Assembly (NCBI GenBank): GCA_030840885.1
Contig: JAVEDQ010000044.1
Location: forward strand, 1 to 7,139
Direction of reading: 5' to 3'
Length of the DNA: 7,139 bases
Source of the DNA: Frankiaceae bacterium
Lineage (GTDB): Bacteria > Actinomycetota > Actinomycetes > Frankiales > Frankiaceae
The notes beneath the pieces were generated by a model. That model saw nothing but the letters and a program-made list of their open reading frames with translations, did not search any database and had not been told where the DNA came from. A program made the position numbers and the translations under genes. This document shows positions 1-5,568 of the stretch, piece after piece (the first letter of the stretch is position 1; each line of letters opens with the position of its first letter).

Positions 1-1
1 G

Positions 2-643
2 ATCACGGCGCTGCACATCGGCGGCGGCGGCGCGACCATGCCGCGTTACCTCGCCGCCACCCGCCCCGGCACCGACAGCGAGGTCTTGGAGGTCGACCGG
101 GGCGTGGTGAACCTCGACCGCAAGCGCCTCGGGCTGCGCACCGACGACAAGCTCCGGGTCCGGGTGGTCGACGGCCGCGTCGGCCTCCAGGAGAGCCCGG
201 CCGACCACGACGACCTGGTCATCGGCGACGCGTTCGGCGGCGTCACCGTGCCCTGGCACCTGACCACCCGCGAGACCGCCCAGCAGGTGCAGCGGGTGCT
301 GCGGCCCGGCGGGATCTACGCCGTGAACACGATCGACTACCCGCCGAACGCGTTCTCCCACGCCGAGTTCGCCACGCTCGCCTCGACCTTCCGCTACGTC
401 GGGGTCATGGCGGCTCCCGCGACGCTGGCCAACCTGGGCGGCGGCAACGCGGTCCTGGTCGCCAGCGACGCCCCGCTGCCGACGGACCAGCTACGCGCCG
501 GCCTCGCCGACCATCCGCAGCACTGGCAGCTGTTCACCGACCAGCAGGCCGACGCCTGGTCGCGGCAGAACGGCAAGCCGCTGGTGCTCACCGACGACTT
601 CGCCCCCGTGGACCAGATCCTCACGGCGGCCCCACCGGCCTGA
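2..643 (+). CDS. Spermidine synthase-like (aminopropyltransferase-fold) protein, 5' end missing
   Basis: The reading frame is open from the first bases, so the gene starts outside the window; 213 residues are visible. The frame opens with a glycine-rich loop (HIGGGGATMPRYLA) typical of the nucleotide-binding loop of spermidine synthase and related Rossmann methyltransferase-fold enzymes. VLEVD follows, with an acidic residue where these enzymes bind the ribose. Then come VIGDAFGG and a VPWHLTT stretch, matching the DAF...P.HL.T pattern of the family, and VLRPGGIYAVN. Actinobacterial proteins of this kind are often annotated as fused-MFS or stand-alone spermidine synthase; whether they make polyamines is usually unproven, and the missing N-terminus prevents saying whether membrane segments precede this domain. 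The ATG at 38 lies inside the conserved loop and is not a credible start. The fold assignment is fairly safe; the reaction is not. Confidence 0.8.
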   Translation: MTALHIGGGGATMPRYLAATRPGTDSEVLEVDRGVVNLDRKRLGLRTDDKLRVRVVDGRVGLQESPADHDDLVIGDAFGGVTVPWHLTTRETAQQVQRVLRPGGIYAVNTIDYPPNAFSHAEFATLASTFRYVGVMAAPATLANLGGGNAVLVASDAPLPTDQLRAGLADHPQHWQLFTDQQADAWSRQNGKPLVLTDDFAPVDQILTAAPPA

Positions 644-695
644 CGAGTGCTCACCTTCGAACAGCCCTCGCCGATGGAGAAGCAGGACCGTCCAC

Positions 696-1904
696 ATGTG
701 GCGGCCACGGCGACGTGCCGAGCGGAGGACCGTGAGCCCACGCCAGGTGCACGTCGCGATCGTCGGCCTGGTTGCCGCCTTCGCGGTGGGCGGCTGCACC
801 CTGCCTGGCCGCAGCACCCCGAGCAGGCCGCCGACGATCGCTGCCCAAGCGGCCGCGCCGGCCACGGCCCGATGGAGCGTCGCCGACCGCGGTGAGATCC
901 CTGCGGGCTCCGGGCTGTCGGTGACCGCCGAGGGTGGCCTGCTGCGGAGCCTGGACGTCACCGACCGGCCCGACCACCACCTGCCCAGCTCGACGGACGG
1001 CCTCACCGGCCGGGCGACCGAGCTCCCGCCCGGCAGCACGGTCACCGCGGTGGCGGTCCTCGCCTCACCCGATGGACGCGAGGTGACGGCGTCCCGCACC
1101 ATCCGCGTCGCGGCACCGCCACGCTCCCTGAGAGCCACGGTCAGTCCGGGCGACGGGGCCGAGGTCGGCGTCGGCCAGCCCGTCATCGTCACGTTCAACA
1201 CGCCCGTCGCCGACCGGGCAGCTGCCGAACGAGCCCTGCGGGTCGTCACCGATCGGCCCGTCGGCGAGGCCGGCTGGTACTGGTTCGACAACTCCCAGGT
1301 GCAGTACCGGCCGCAGCGCTACTGGCCGAGCGGCACCAAGGTCACCGTCACCGCGGCGCTGTCGGGCGTCCGCACGGGCACGACCACGTGGGGCGTCAAG
1401 GACACGACGTCGACCTTCACCATCGGCCGTTCACAGGTCCTGCGCATCGACGATGCCACCCACCGCATGACCGTGGTTCGCGACGGGGCGACTATACGGA
1501 CCGTGCCGGTCTCGCTGGGCAGGCACCAGGGCAGCTTCATCACCCGCAGCGGCACGAAGACGGTCATGGCGATCCAGCGGACGGTCCGGATGGACTCGCG
1601 CACCGTCGGCATCACCGGACCCGACGCCTACAACCAGGTGGTGCCGTTCGCGATGCGGCTGACCTGGTCCGGCGAGTTCATCCACGGCGCGCCGTGGAGC
1701 GAGTGGGCACAGGGCCAGCAGGACGTCTCCCACGGCTGCACCAACGTCTCCCTGGCCAACGCGGAGTGGCTGTTCAACAACTCTCTCGTCGGCGACCCGG
1801 TCGAGACGACAGGTACCGGCCGGGAGATGGAACCCGGCAACGGGTGGGGCGGCGGCTGGAACGTCTCCTGGGCCGAGTGGAAGGCCGGCTCGGCCCTGCG
1901 CTGA
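696..1904 (+). CDS. L,D-transpeptidase lipoprotein (YkuD domain with two Ig-like domains)
   Basis: This 402-residue enzyme makes 3-3 (meso-DAP to meso-DAP) cross-links in peptidoglycan outside the membrane. An arginine-rich start, a hydrophobic stretch (about residues 18-31) and a lipobox VGGC with Cys34 indicate a lipid-anchored exported protein. Residues from about 54 to 143 and 145 to 245 look like the two Ig-like domains of mycobacterial LdtMt2-type enzymes. The YkuD domain runs from about 246 to 375 and carries the full motif: His330, then 14 residues, then SHGCTN with His346 and nucleophile Cys348. The tryptophan-rich tail (WNVSWAEW) matches the C-terminal subdomain of LdtMt2, and the length is close to its 408 residues. 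Start choice is open: ATG 696 has AGGA 8 nt upstream, while GTG 732 has GGAGG only 3 nt upstream; both keep the signal peptide. The preceding gene ends 52 bp upstream. Confidence 0.95.
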   Translation: MWRPRRRAERRTVSPRQVHVAIVGLVAAFAVGGCTLPGRSTPSRPPTIAAQAAAPATARWSVADRGEIPAGSGLSVTAEGGLLRSLDVTDRPDHHLPSSTDGLTGRATELPPGSTVTAVAVLASPDGREVTASRTIRVAAPPRSLRATVSPGDGAEVGVGQPVIVTFNTPVADRAAAERALRVVTDRPVGEAGWYWFDNSQVQYRPQRYWPSGTKVTVTAALSGVRTGTTTWGVKDTTSTFTIGRSQVLRIDDATHRMTVVRDGATIRTVPVSLGRHQGSFITRSGTKTVMAIQRTVRMDSRTVGITGPDAYNQVVPFAMRLTWSGEFIHGAPWSEWAQGQQDVSHGCTNVSLANAEWLFNNSLVGDPVETTGTGREMEPGNGWGGGWNVSWAEWKAGSALR

Positions 1905-1938
1905 ACGGTCTGGCCCCGGCCGGCCCGCCTCGGCGGAC

Positions 1939-2220
1939 TCAGTCCTTGAACACGGGGTCGCTGCCCTCGTCCTGCTCGGTGAGATCCGGGCCGGCCTCGC
2001 CCGACTGGCCGAGGCCACCGGAGGTGCCGGGCGCGCTCGACGCGGTCTCGGTCGCCGGACCGCCCGCTGCTGAGCCGCCAGGCATCGTCCCGGATGCTCG
2101 ACCGGTCGTGGCCTCCTGGGCGACGGCGGCGTCTCCGCTGTCGTCACCGGGCCCGGCGGCCAGCCCGCCGGTTCCCGTGCCCGTGGCGCCGCTGGTGCCG
2201 GTGCTGTCAGGTGTCGTCAT
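1939..2220 (-). CDS. Small disordered Gly/Ser/Thr/Ala-rich protein, unknown function
   Basis: This 93-residue protein is not a family I can name. It begins MTTPDSTG and is almost entirely Gly, Ser, Thr, Ala and Pro with scattered acidic residues. It ends in an acidic, less repetitive tail (DLTEQDEGSDPVFKD), the part most likely to be functional. It has no signal peptide, membrane segment or cysteine, so it is probably a soluble, intrinsically disordered protein. The ATG at 2220 is chosen because a GGGGAAGG Shine-Dalgarno sequence (plus-strand 2229-2236) sits 8 nt before it. The frame stays open to 2415, but the upstream part is arginine-rich, crosses the inverted repeats and lacks this character. 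It converges on the transpeptidase gene, with 34 bp between stop codons, and diverges from the PAC2 gene. It could be a chance open frame, but start signal, strand switch and tail argue for a gene. Confidence 0.68.
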   Translation of the reverse strand: MTTPDSTGTSGATGTGTGGLAAGPGDDSGDAAVAQEATTGRASGTMPGGSAAGGPATETASSAPGTSGGLGQSGEAGPDLTEQDEGSDPVFKD

Positions 2221-2228
2221 GCGGCTTG

Positions 2229-2236
2229 CCTTCCCC
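2229..2236 (-). promoter_or_regulatory. Ribosome binding site of the 93-residue protein
   Basis: Read on the minus strand this is GGGGAAGG, ending 8 nt before the ATG at 2220. It decides the start in a frame that remains open for almost 200 bp further upstream. Confidence 0.6.
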
Positions 2237-2253
2237 GCCCGCCGGGGCCGAGA

Positions 2254-2301
2254 CGTCGGGTGCGGGCCGAGCCTCCGGTGAGATCCGCACCGCACCCGAC
2301 G
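2254..2301. repeat. Long inverted repeat in the divergent spacer, perfect 12-bp arms
   Basis: CGTCGGGTGCGG at 2254-2265 is exactly repeated in reverse complement at 2290-2301, leaving a 24-nt centre. It starts 34 bp beyond the ATG of the small protein gene and lies 129 bp before the PAC2 start. A shorter stem, CGGTG 2276-2280 with CACCG 2288-2292 and a 7-nt loop, shares bases 2290-2292 with the right arm, so the two folds exclude each other. No T-tract follows on either strand, so an intrinsic terminator is unlikely. It may be an RNA leader structure for the small gene or a wide regulator site; the sequence does not say which. Confidence 0.6.
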
Positions 2302-2329
2302 CGCGAACCTGCCGGCTATCGGAACGAGG

Positions 2330-2345
2330 ACACCGCGCTCGGTGT
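2330..2345. repeat. Short inverted repeat upstream of the PAC2 gene
   Basis: ACACCG and CGGTGT form a perfect 6-bp inverted repeat around a 4-nt loop (CGCT). On its own this could be chance in GC-rich DNA; it is recorded because it sits between two other inverted repeats in a 209-bp spacer. Its right arm runs into the upstream copy of the duplicated CTCGGTGTTrGAT element. Confidence 0.35.
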
Positions 2346-2358
2346 TGGATGTCAGAAC

Positions 2359-2386
2359 GGGCGCGCCACACAGAATGGTGGCGCCC
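2359..2386. repeat. Bulged inverted repeat in the PAC2 upstream region
   Basis: GGGCGCGCCAC (2359-2369) can pair with GTGGCGCCC (2378-2386), giving a 9-bp GC-rich stem with a 2-nt bulge in the left arm and an 8-nt loop. It ends 31 bp before the PAC2 ribosome binding site and lacks a T-tract, so a leader hairpin or protein-binding site is likelier than a terminator. Confidence 0.4.
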
Positions 2387-2416
2387 GGCACGGACGATTC
2401 GCTGCTCGACGTCACC

Positions 2417-2423
2417 AGGGAGG
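2417..2423 (+). promoter_or_regulatory. Ribosome binding site that fixes the PAC2 GTG start
   Basis: AGGGAGG lies 6 nt before GTG 2430, near-ideal spacing. The reading frame stays open for more than 300 bp further upstream, so this site is what places the start at GTG 2430. Confidence 0.8.
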
Positions 2424-2429
2424 TTCTCG

Positions 2430-3359
2430 GTGTTAGATCCCGCGTCGCTCATCGCCTACGCCGACGACCTCCCCGAACTCGAGGGGCCGGTGCTCATCCA
2501 GGCGCTCGACGGTTTCGTCGACGCCGGGTCGGTGCGCAAGCTGGTCCGCGAGCAGCTGCTGGGCACCGGCAGCAAGATCGTCGCCACCTTCGACGTCGAC
2601 CAGCTCATCGACTACCGCAGCCGTCGCCCCCCGATGGTCTTCGAGCGCGACCACTGGGCCGACTACTCCGAGCCGAGGCTCGCCGTCCACCTGCTCCACG
2701 ACGACGCCGGCACCGCGTTCCTGCTGCTGGAGGGCCCCGAGCCCGACTACCAGTGGGAACGGTTCCTCAAGGCGGTGCAGCTGGTCGTCGAGCGTTTCGA
2801 GGTCCGGCTGACCGTCGGTCTGAACGCCATCCCGATGGCGGTCCCCCACACCCGGCCCGTCGGCGTCATCGCGCACGCCACGTCCACCGACCTCGTCGCC
2901 GAGCACCCGTCGTGGATCGATCGGGTGCAGGTCCCCGGTTCCGCGGGGAACCTGATGGAGTACCGGCTCGGGCAGGCCGGACACGCCGCGGTCGGATTCG
3001 CCGTCCACGTGCCGCACTACGTCGCGCAGAGCGAGTTCCCGGCGAGCGCCGTGGCGTTGCTGGAGTCGGTCACCAAGGCCGCCGACCTCGTGCTCCCGAC
3101 CGGTGAGCTCCGCGCCGCCGCCACCCGAACGGCGGCCGAGATCGACACGCAGGTCTCGGAGAACACCGAGGTCGCCGAGGTGGTCCGGGCCCTCGAGGAG
3201 CAGTACGACAGCTTCGTCGCCGGTGCCGGCCGCAGCCTGCTGCGGGACCAGCCGGCGGAGCCGCTGCCCAGTGCCGACGAGCTCGGCGAGGCCTTCGAGC
3301 TGTTCCTGGCCCAGCAGCCGCCCGTCGACGAGCAGGACGGGCCCGAACGCCCCGACTAA
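2430..3359 (+). CDS. PAC2-family protein (proteasome assembly chaperone 2-like)
   Basis: This 309-residue protein belongs to the actinobacterial PAC2 family, whose archetype helps assemble eukaryotic proteasomes; the actinobacterial members, such as Rv2125 of M. tuberculosis, have no settled role. The family pattern is clear: an N-terminal LDPASLIAYADDLPELEGP, then LIQALDGFVDAG near residues 27-38, FDVDQLIDYRSRRP with the usual WADY segment, LLLEGPEPDYQWERF, and the GLNAIPMAVPHTRP segment near residue 130. The last 75 or so residues are acidic and helical, probably a coiled or extended tail. The start is GTG, set by the strong ribosome binding site at 2417-2423; the second codon is the rare leucine codon TTA. 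It stands alone: divergent from the small disordered protein and separated from the amidase by 243 bp. It is cytoplasmic, with no membrane segment or signal peptide. Confidence 0.93.
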   Translation: MLDPASLIAYADDLPELEGPVLIQALDGFVDAGSVRKLVREQLLGTGSKIVATFDVDQLIDYRSRRPPMVFERDHWADYSEPRLAVHLLHDDAGTAFLLLEGPEPDYQWERFLKAVQLVVERFEVRLTVGLNAIPMAVPHTRPVGVIAHATSTDLVAEHPSWIDRVQVPGSAGNLMEYRLGQAGHAAVGFAVHVPHYVAQSEFPASAVALLESVTKAADLVLPTGELRAAATRTAAEIDTQVSENTEVAEVVRALEEQYDSFVAGAGRSLLRDQPAEPLPSADELGEAFELFLAQQPPVDEQDGPERPD

Positions 3360-3483
3360 GCGCGCCAGGAGCGAGATGCGAGTGCCTGCCGGTGTCAGCC
3401 CGACTGCGGCGCGCTGCAGCCGGCGTCCTCGCTGTAGCCGTTACCGTGAGCCGACGGAGCAGGCCATAGTTGGTAAGGACCGC

Positions 3484-3593
3484 CTGATCACGCTCGACGA
3501 GGCGTACCGCGCAACTTCCACTACATCGCGCAGTACTACGAAACGTCGTGGAGTCGTCCACCCGTAGCGTTTCCCGAGAGCCTCAAGGGCTAG
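3484..3593 (+). pseudogene. Probable frameshifted remnant of a small gene
   Basis: The 243-bp spacer between the PAC2 and amidase genes holds two abutting coding-like stretches in different frames. Bases 3484-3510 read LITLDEAYR with nearly every third base G or C. From 3513 another frame reads NFHYIAQYYETS and continues through RPPVAFPESLKG to a TAG at 3591, rich in Tyr, Phe and Trp, unlike a random GC-rich shadow. Joined, they look like the start of a small DEAYR...F.Y..QYYE protein, a pattern I associate loosely with short uncharacterised or immunity-like proteins. AAGGA (3475-3479) precedes CTG 3484 by 4 nt; no ATG or GTG start is in frame. The stop overlaps the amidase ribosome binding site. 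A sequencing error, a decayed gene or chance are all possible. Confidence 0.35.
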
Positions 3594-3596
3594 AGG
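3592..3596 (+). promoter_or_regulatory. Ribosome binding site of the amidase gene
   Basis: AGAGG lies 6 nt before ATG 3603. It overlaps the TAG that closes the remnant reading frame, an arrangement that would allow translational coupling if that frame were ever translated. Confidence 0.6.
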
Positions 3597-3602
3597 TCGG
3601 GC

Positions 3603-4604
3603 ATGGACGTCGAGGAGTTCACTCCCTCCGCCGAGCAGTACGCCTACACCTTCGGTGGGGTAGCGCCCGTCCGGCGGGTTCGGCCCGGCGCGACGTTGCG
3701 GCTCTGGTCCGACGACGCCTTCGGCGGTGCGCTGCGCAGCGTCTCCGACCTCTCCACCGAAAAGGTCGACCTGTCGGCCGTCAACCCGCAGACCGGCCCC
3801 TTCTACGTCGAAGGAGCCGAGCCTGGGGACACGCTGGTGCTGCACCTGGTCGCCCTCGAGCCCGCCCGCGACTGGGGTGCGTCCGCTCACATCCCATTCT
3901 TCGGCGGCATGACCAGCACCGATCGGACCGTGACGCTTCAGGACCCGCTTCCCGACGCCACCTACATCTACGAACTCGACCGCGCACGGGGCACCGTCAC
4001 CTTCGCCGCCCAGCAGAGCGATTTCAGTGTGGACCTGCCGATCAACCCGATGCTGGGCACCGTCGGTGTGGCGCCGGCCGGAGGTGAGGTGCGCAGTTCG
4101 CTGGTACCTGAGCGGTTCGGAGGCAACATGGACACCCCCGAGATGGCAGCGGGCACCACGTGCTATCTCGGAGTCAACGTCGAGGGAGCGCTGTTCTCAC
4201 TGGGTGATGGTCACTACCGCCAGGGCGAGGGAGAAGCCTGCGGAACCGCCGTCGAGGGCGCGATGACCACCACGGTGATCGTCGATCTGATCAAGGGCGG
4301 CGCCCCGCTGTGGCCGCGGCTGGAAACCGACACGCACTGGATGACCGTCGGCTCGAGCCGACCGCTGGAGGACGCCTGGCGGATTGGGCAGGCCGAACTC
4401 ATCGGGTGGTTCGGCGATCTGTACGGGCTGCACCCGCAGGACGGCTACCAGTTGCTCTCCCAAATCAGCGAAGCCCCGCTCGCAAACGTCGTCGACGCGA
4501 ACTTCAGTTCCGTGGTGAAGGCGGCGAAGGCGCTGCTGCCGGCGGCGAGCGCCTTCGGTGGAATTCACGACGAGCTCCGCAACCGCGCGGCCTCGATCCT
4601 CTGA
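3603..4604 (+). CDS. Acetamidase/formamidase-family amidohydrolase
   Basis: This 333-residue protein belongs to the acetamidase/formamidase (FmdA/AmdA) family, cytoplasmic enzymes that release ammonia from short amides. Family features in order: GDTLVLHLVALEP near residue 75, an IPFFGGM segment near 97-103, the INPMLGTVGVAP segment near 147-158, RFGGNMDTPEM near 171-181, and the signature GDGHYRQGEGEACGTAVE at 201-218. In that signature Asp202, His204 and Glu211 are the residues one would expect at the metal-dependent active site. The tail NVVDANFSSVVKAAKALLP matches the family's usual ending. Length is normal. AGAGG 6 nt upstream supports the ATG at 3603. An SDR gene begins 25 bp after the stop, almost certainly in one operon, so the true substrate may be a larger amide or carbamate rather than acetamide itself. 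Which amide cannot be read from the sequence. Confidence 0.92.
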   Translation: MDVEEFTPSAEQYAYTFGGVAPVRRVRPGATLRLWSDDAFGGALRSVSDLSTEKVDLSAVNPQTGPFYVEGAEPGDTLVLHLVALEPARDWGASAHIPFFGGMTSTDRTVTLQDPLPDATYIYELDRARGTVTFAAQQSDFSVDLPINPMLGTVGVAPAGGEVRSSLVPERFGGNMDTPEMAAGTTCYLGVNVEGALFSLGDGHYRQGEGEACGTAVEGAMTTTVIVDLIKGGAPLWPRLETDTHWMTVGSSRPLEDAWRIGQAELIGWFGDLYGLHPQDGYQLLSQISEAPLANVVDANFSSVVKAAKALLPAASAFGGIHDELRNRAASIL

Positions 4605-4629
4605 CAGCATCCAATCGAAGGGCCATGCG

Positions 4630-5391
4630 ATGGACCTGCAGCTGACCGGCAAGCGCGCGCTCGTCACCGGAGGCACCCGCGGCATCGGCCGAGCGATCGT
4701 CGAGACGCTCGCCGAGGAAGGGACCGCCGTCGCCTTCTGCGCTCGTAAGGATGACGAGGTGCGCGCCACCGAGCATGCCCTGGCTGAACGGTCTGGGCGG
4801 GTGCTCGGCTCGGTGGTCGACGTCGGCGATGGGGACGGGCTGCGGAACTGGGTGACGGCGTCGGCCGACACCCTCGGCGGCATCGACATCGTGATCAGCA
4901 ACGTCAGTGCACTCGCCATCCCGGAGAGCGAGGAGAGTTGGCAGGCCTCGTTCGAGGTGGACCTGATGGGCACGGTGCGAATGGTCACTGCCGCGTTGCC
5001 GCACCTGGAGGCCAGCGACGCCGCATCCATTGTTGCCATTTCCAGTGTTTCCGGCCGGGAAGTCGACTTCGCCGCTGGGCCCTACGGGACAATGAAGGCG
5101 GCTATCGTGCACTACATCTCCGGGCTCGCCTACCAGCTGGCGGACAAGGGCATACGCGCCAACATTGTCTCGCCCGGCAACACCTTCTTCGAGGGTGGGG
5201 TGTGGGATCAGATGCAGACCGGCAATCCTGAGCTCTACTCCTACGCGCTGGGCCTGAACCCCACCGGTCGTATGGGGAGGCCGCACGAGATGGCCCGCGC
5301 GGTGGCCTTCCTCGCGAGCCCGATGTCGAGTTTCACCAGCGGCACCAATCTGGTCGTCGACGGGGCGCTCACCCGTGGAGTTCAGCTCTGA
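4630..5391 (+). CDS. Short-chain dehydrogenase/reductase (SDR), atypical motifs
   Basis: This 253-residue classical-type SDR is an NAD(P)-dependent oxidoreductase of unknown substrate. The cofactor loop is TGGTRGIG at residues 13-20. Catalytic residues are in place: Ser139, Tyr152 and Lys156 in YGTMK, with the usual 13-residue Ser-Tyr spacing. The C-terminus TSGTNLVVDGALTRG is the standard SDR ending with VDGA instead of VDGG. Two conserved spots deviate: the NNAG segment reads SNVSA (90-94), and the structural or catalytic Asn of the VNLxG segment is Asp111 (VDLMG). Arg17 after the second glycine suggests NADP(H), a weak inference. The ATG at 4630 is preceded by GAAGG (4617-4621) at 8 nt; the frame is open further upstream but lies inside the amidase gene. 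It is the second gene of the amidase operon and faces the HxlR gene convergently. Confidence 0.93.
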   Translation: MDLQLTGKRALVTGGTRGIGRAIVETLAEEGTAVAFCARKDDEVRATEHALAERSGRVLGSVVDVGDGDGLRNWVTASADTLGGIDIVISNVSALAIPESEESWQASFEVDLMGTVRMVTAALPHLEASDAASIVAISSVSGREVDFAAGPYGTMKAAIVHYISGLAYQLADKGIRANIVSPGNTFFEGGVWDQMQTGNPELYSYALGLNPTGRMGRPHEMARAVAFLASPMSSFTSGTNLVVDGALTRGVQL

Positions 5392-5568
5392 CGTACCGCT
5401 CAGGTCAGTAACCGACCACGCCGCCGACAGCGTTGTTGCGCTTCACAGTTGTCAGGTGCAGGTGCCCGCGAGTGCCGCTATGGCGCGGACCAACCGGCTC
5501 ACTCGGGCCGGCTGGCCTGCACCCGCTGCCAATCGCTCTGGCAAGTAGCCCGTCCTGAGCCACGCCGT
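5392..5568. other. Convergent intergenic spacer, no supported gene
   Basis: This 177-bp stretch separates the SDR and HxlR stop codons. It holds the stem described at 5490-5515 and a weaker repeat, TGCCA 5527-5531 with TGGCA 5539-5543. On the minus strand the 19 codons before a TGA at 5405-5407 read like a protein C-terminus (ending TTVKRNNAVGGVVGY), but that frame further upstream is a shadow of the HxlR gene. No start signal is seen, so no gene is called. Confidence 0.5.
5490..5515. terminator. Candidate bidirectional terminator hairpin
   Basis: CCAACCGGC (5490-5498) pairs with GCCGGCTGG (5507-5515) at 8 of 9 positions around an 8-nt loop, between two convergent genes, where a shared terminator is expected. 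There is no T-tract on either side. Actinobacterial terminators often lack one, but this leaves the call weak. Confidence 0.35.

Larger units (their letters stand above)
2338..2438 (+). repeat. Direct repeat CTCGGTGTTrGAT, second copy contains the PAC2 start codon
   Basis: CTCGGTGTTGGAT at 2338-2350 recurs as CTCGGTGTTAGAT at 2426-2438, with 12 of 13 bases identical and the copies 88 bp apart. The second copy holds the GTG start and the next two codons of the PAC2 gene. The first puts a GTG (2342) in a different frame. This could be a relic of a small duplication or coincidence. Confidence 0.4.

Noticed and set aside
491..1291. Long minus-strand open frame opposite the transpeptidase gene
   Set aside because: Arg/Ser/Gly-rich composition with no recognisable motif, lying wholly opposite two well-supported genes; a shadow frame in GC-rich DNA.
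1925..1936. CCGC-CTCG-GCGG mini hairpin between the convergent transpeptidase and small-protein genes as a terminator
   Set aside because: Only a 4-bp stem with a 4-nt loop and no T-tract; too weak in DNA this GC-rich.
1388..2281. Plus-strand open frame overlapping the transpeptidase end and running over the small minus-strand gene
   Set aside because: Its first half is a frame-shifted reading of the YkuD domain and the rest is Pro/Val/Ala-rich opposite the small gene; no start signal.
2221..2415. N-terminal extension of the 93-residue protein to an ATG at 2415
   Set aside because: The extension is arginine-rich and crosses all three inverted repeats, whereas the ATG at 2220 has a proper ribosome binding site.
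2342..3106. Plus-strand open frame starting at the decoy GTG 2342
   Set aside because: It becomes an Arg/Pro/Gly-rich shadow of the PAC2 gene almost at once; the PAC2 frame carries all family motifs.
3536..3567. CTACG/CGTAG with nested GTGGA/TCCAC as an amidase operator
   Set aside because: The two inverted repeats are short and not concentric (centres 3 bp apart), and they fall inside the coding-like remnant, so chance is the simpler explanation.
4197..5286. Minus-strand open frames opposite the amidase and SDR genes
   Set aside because: No motifs, and both opposing plus-strand genes are unambiguous.
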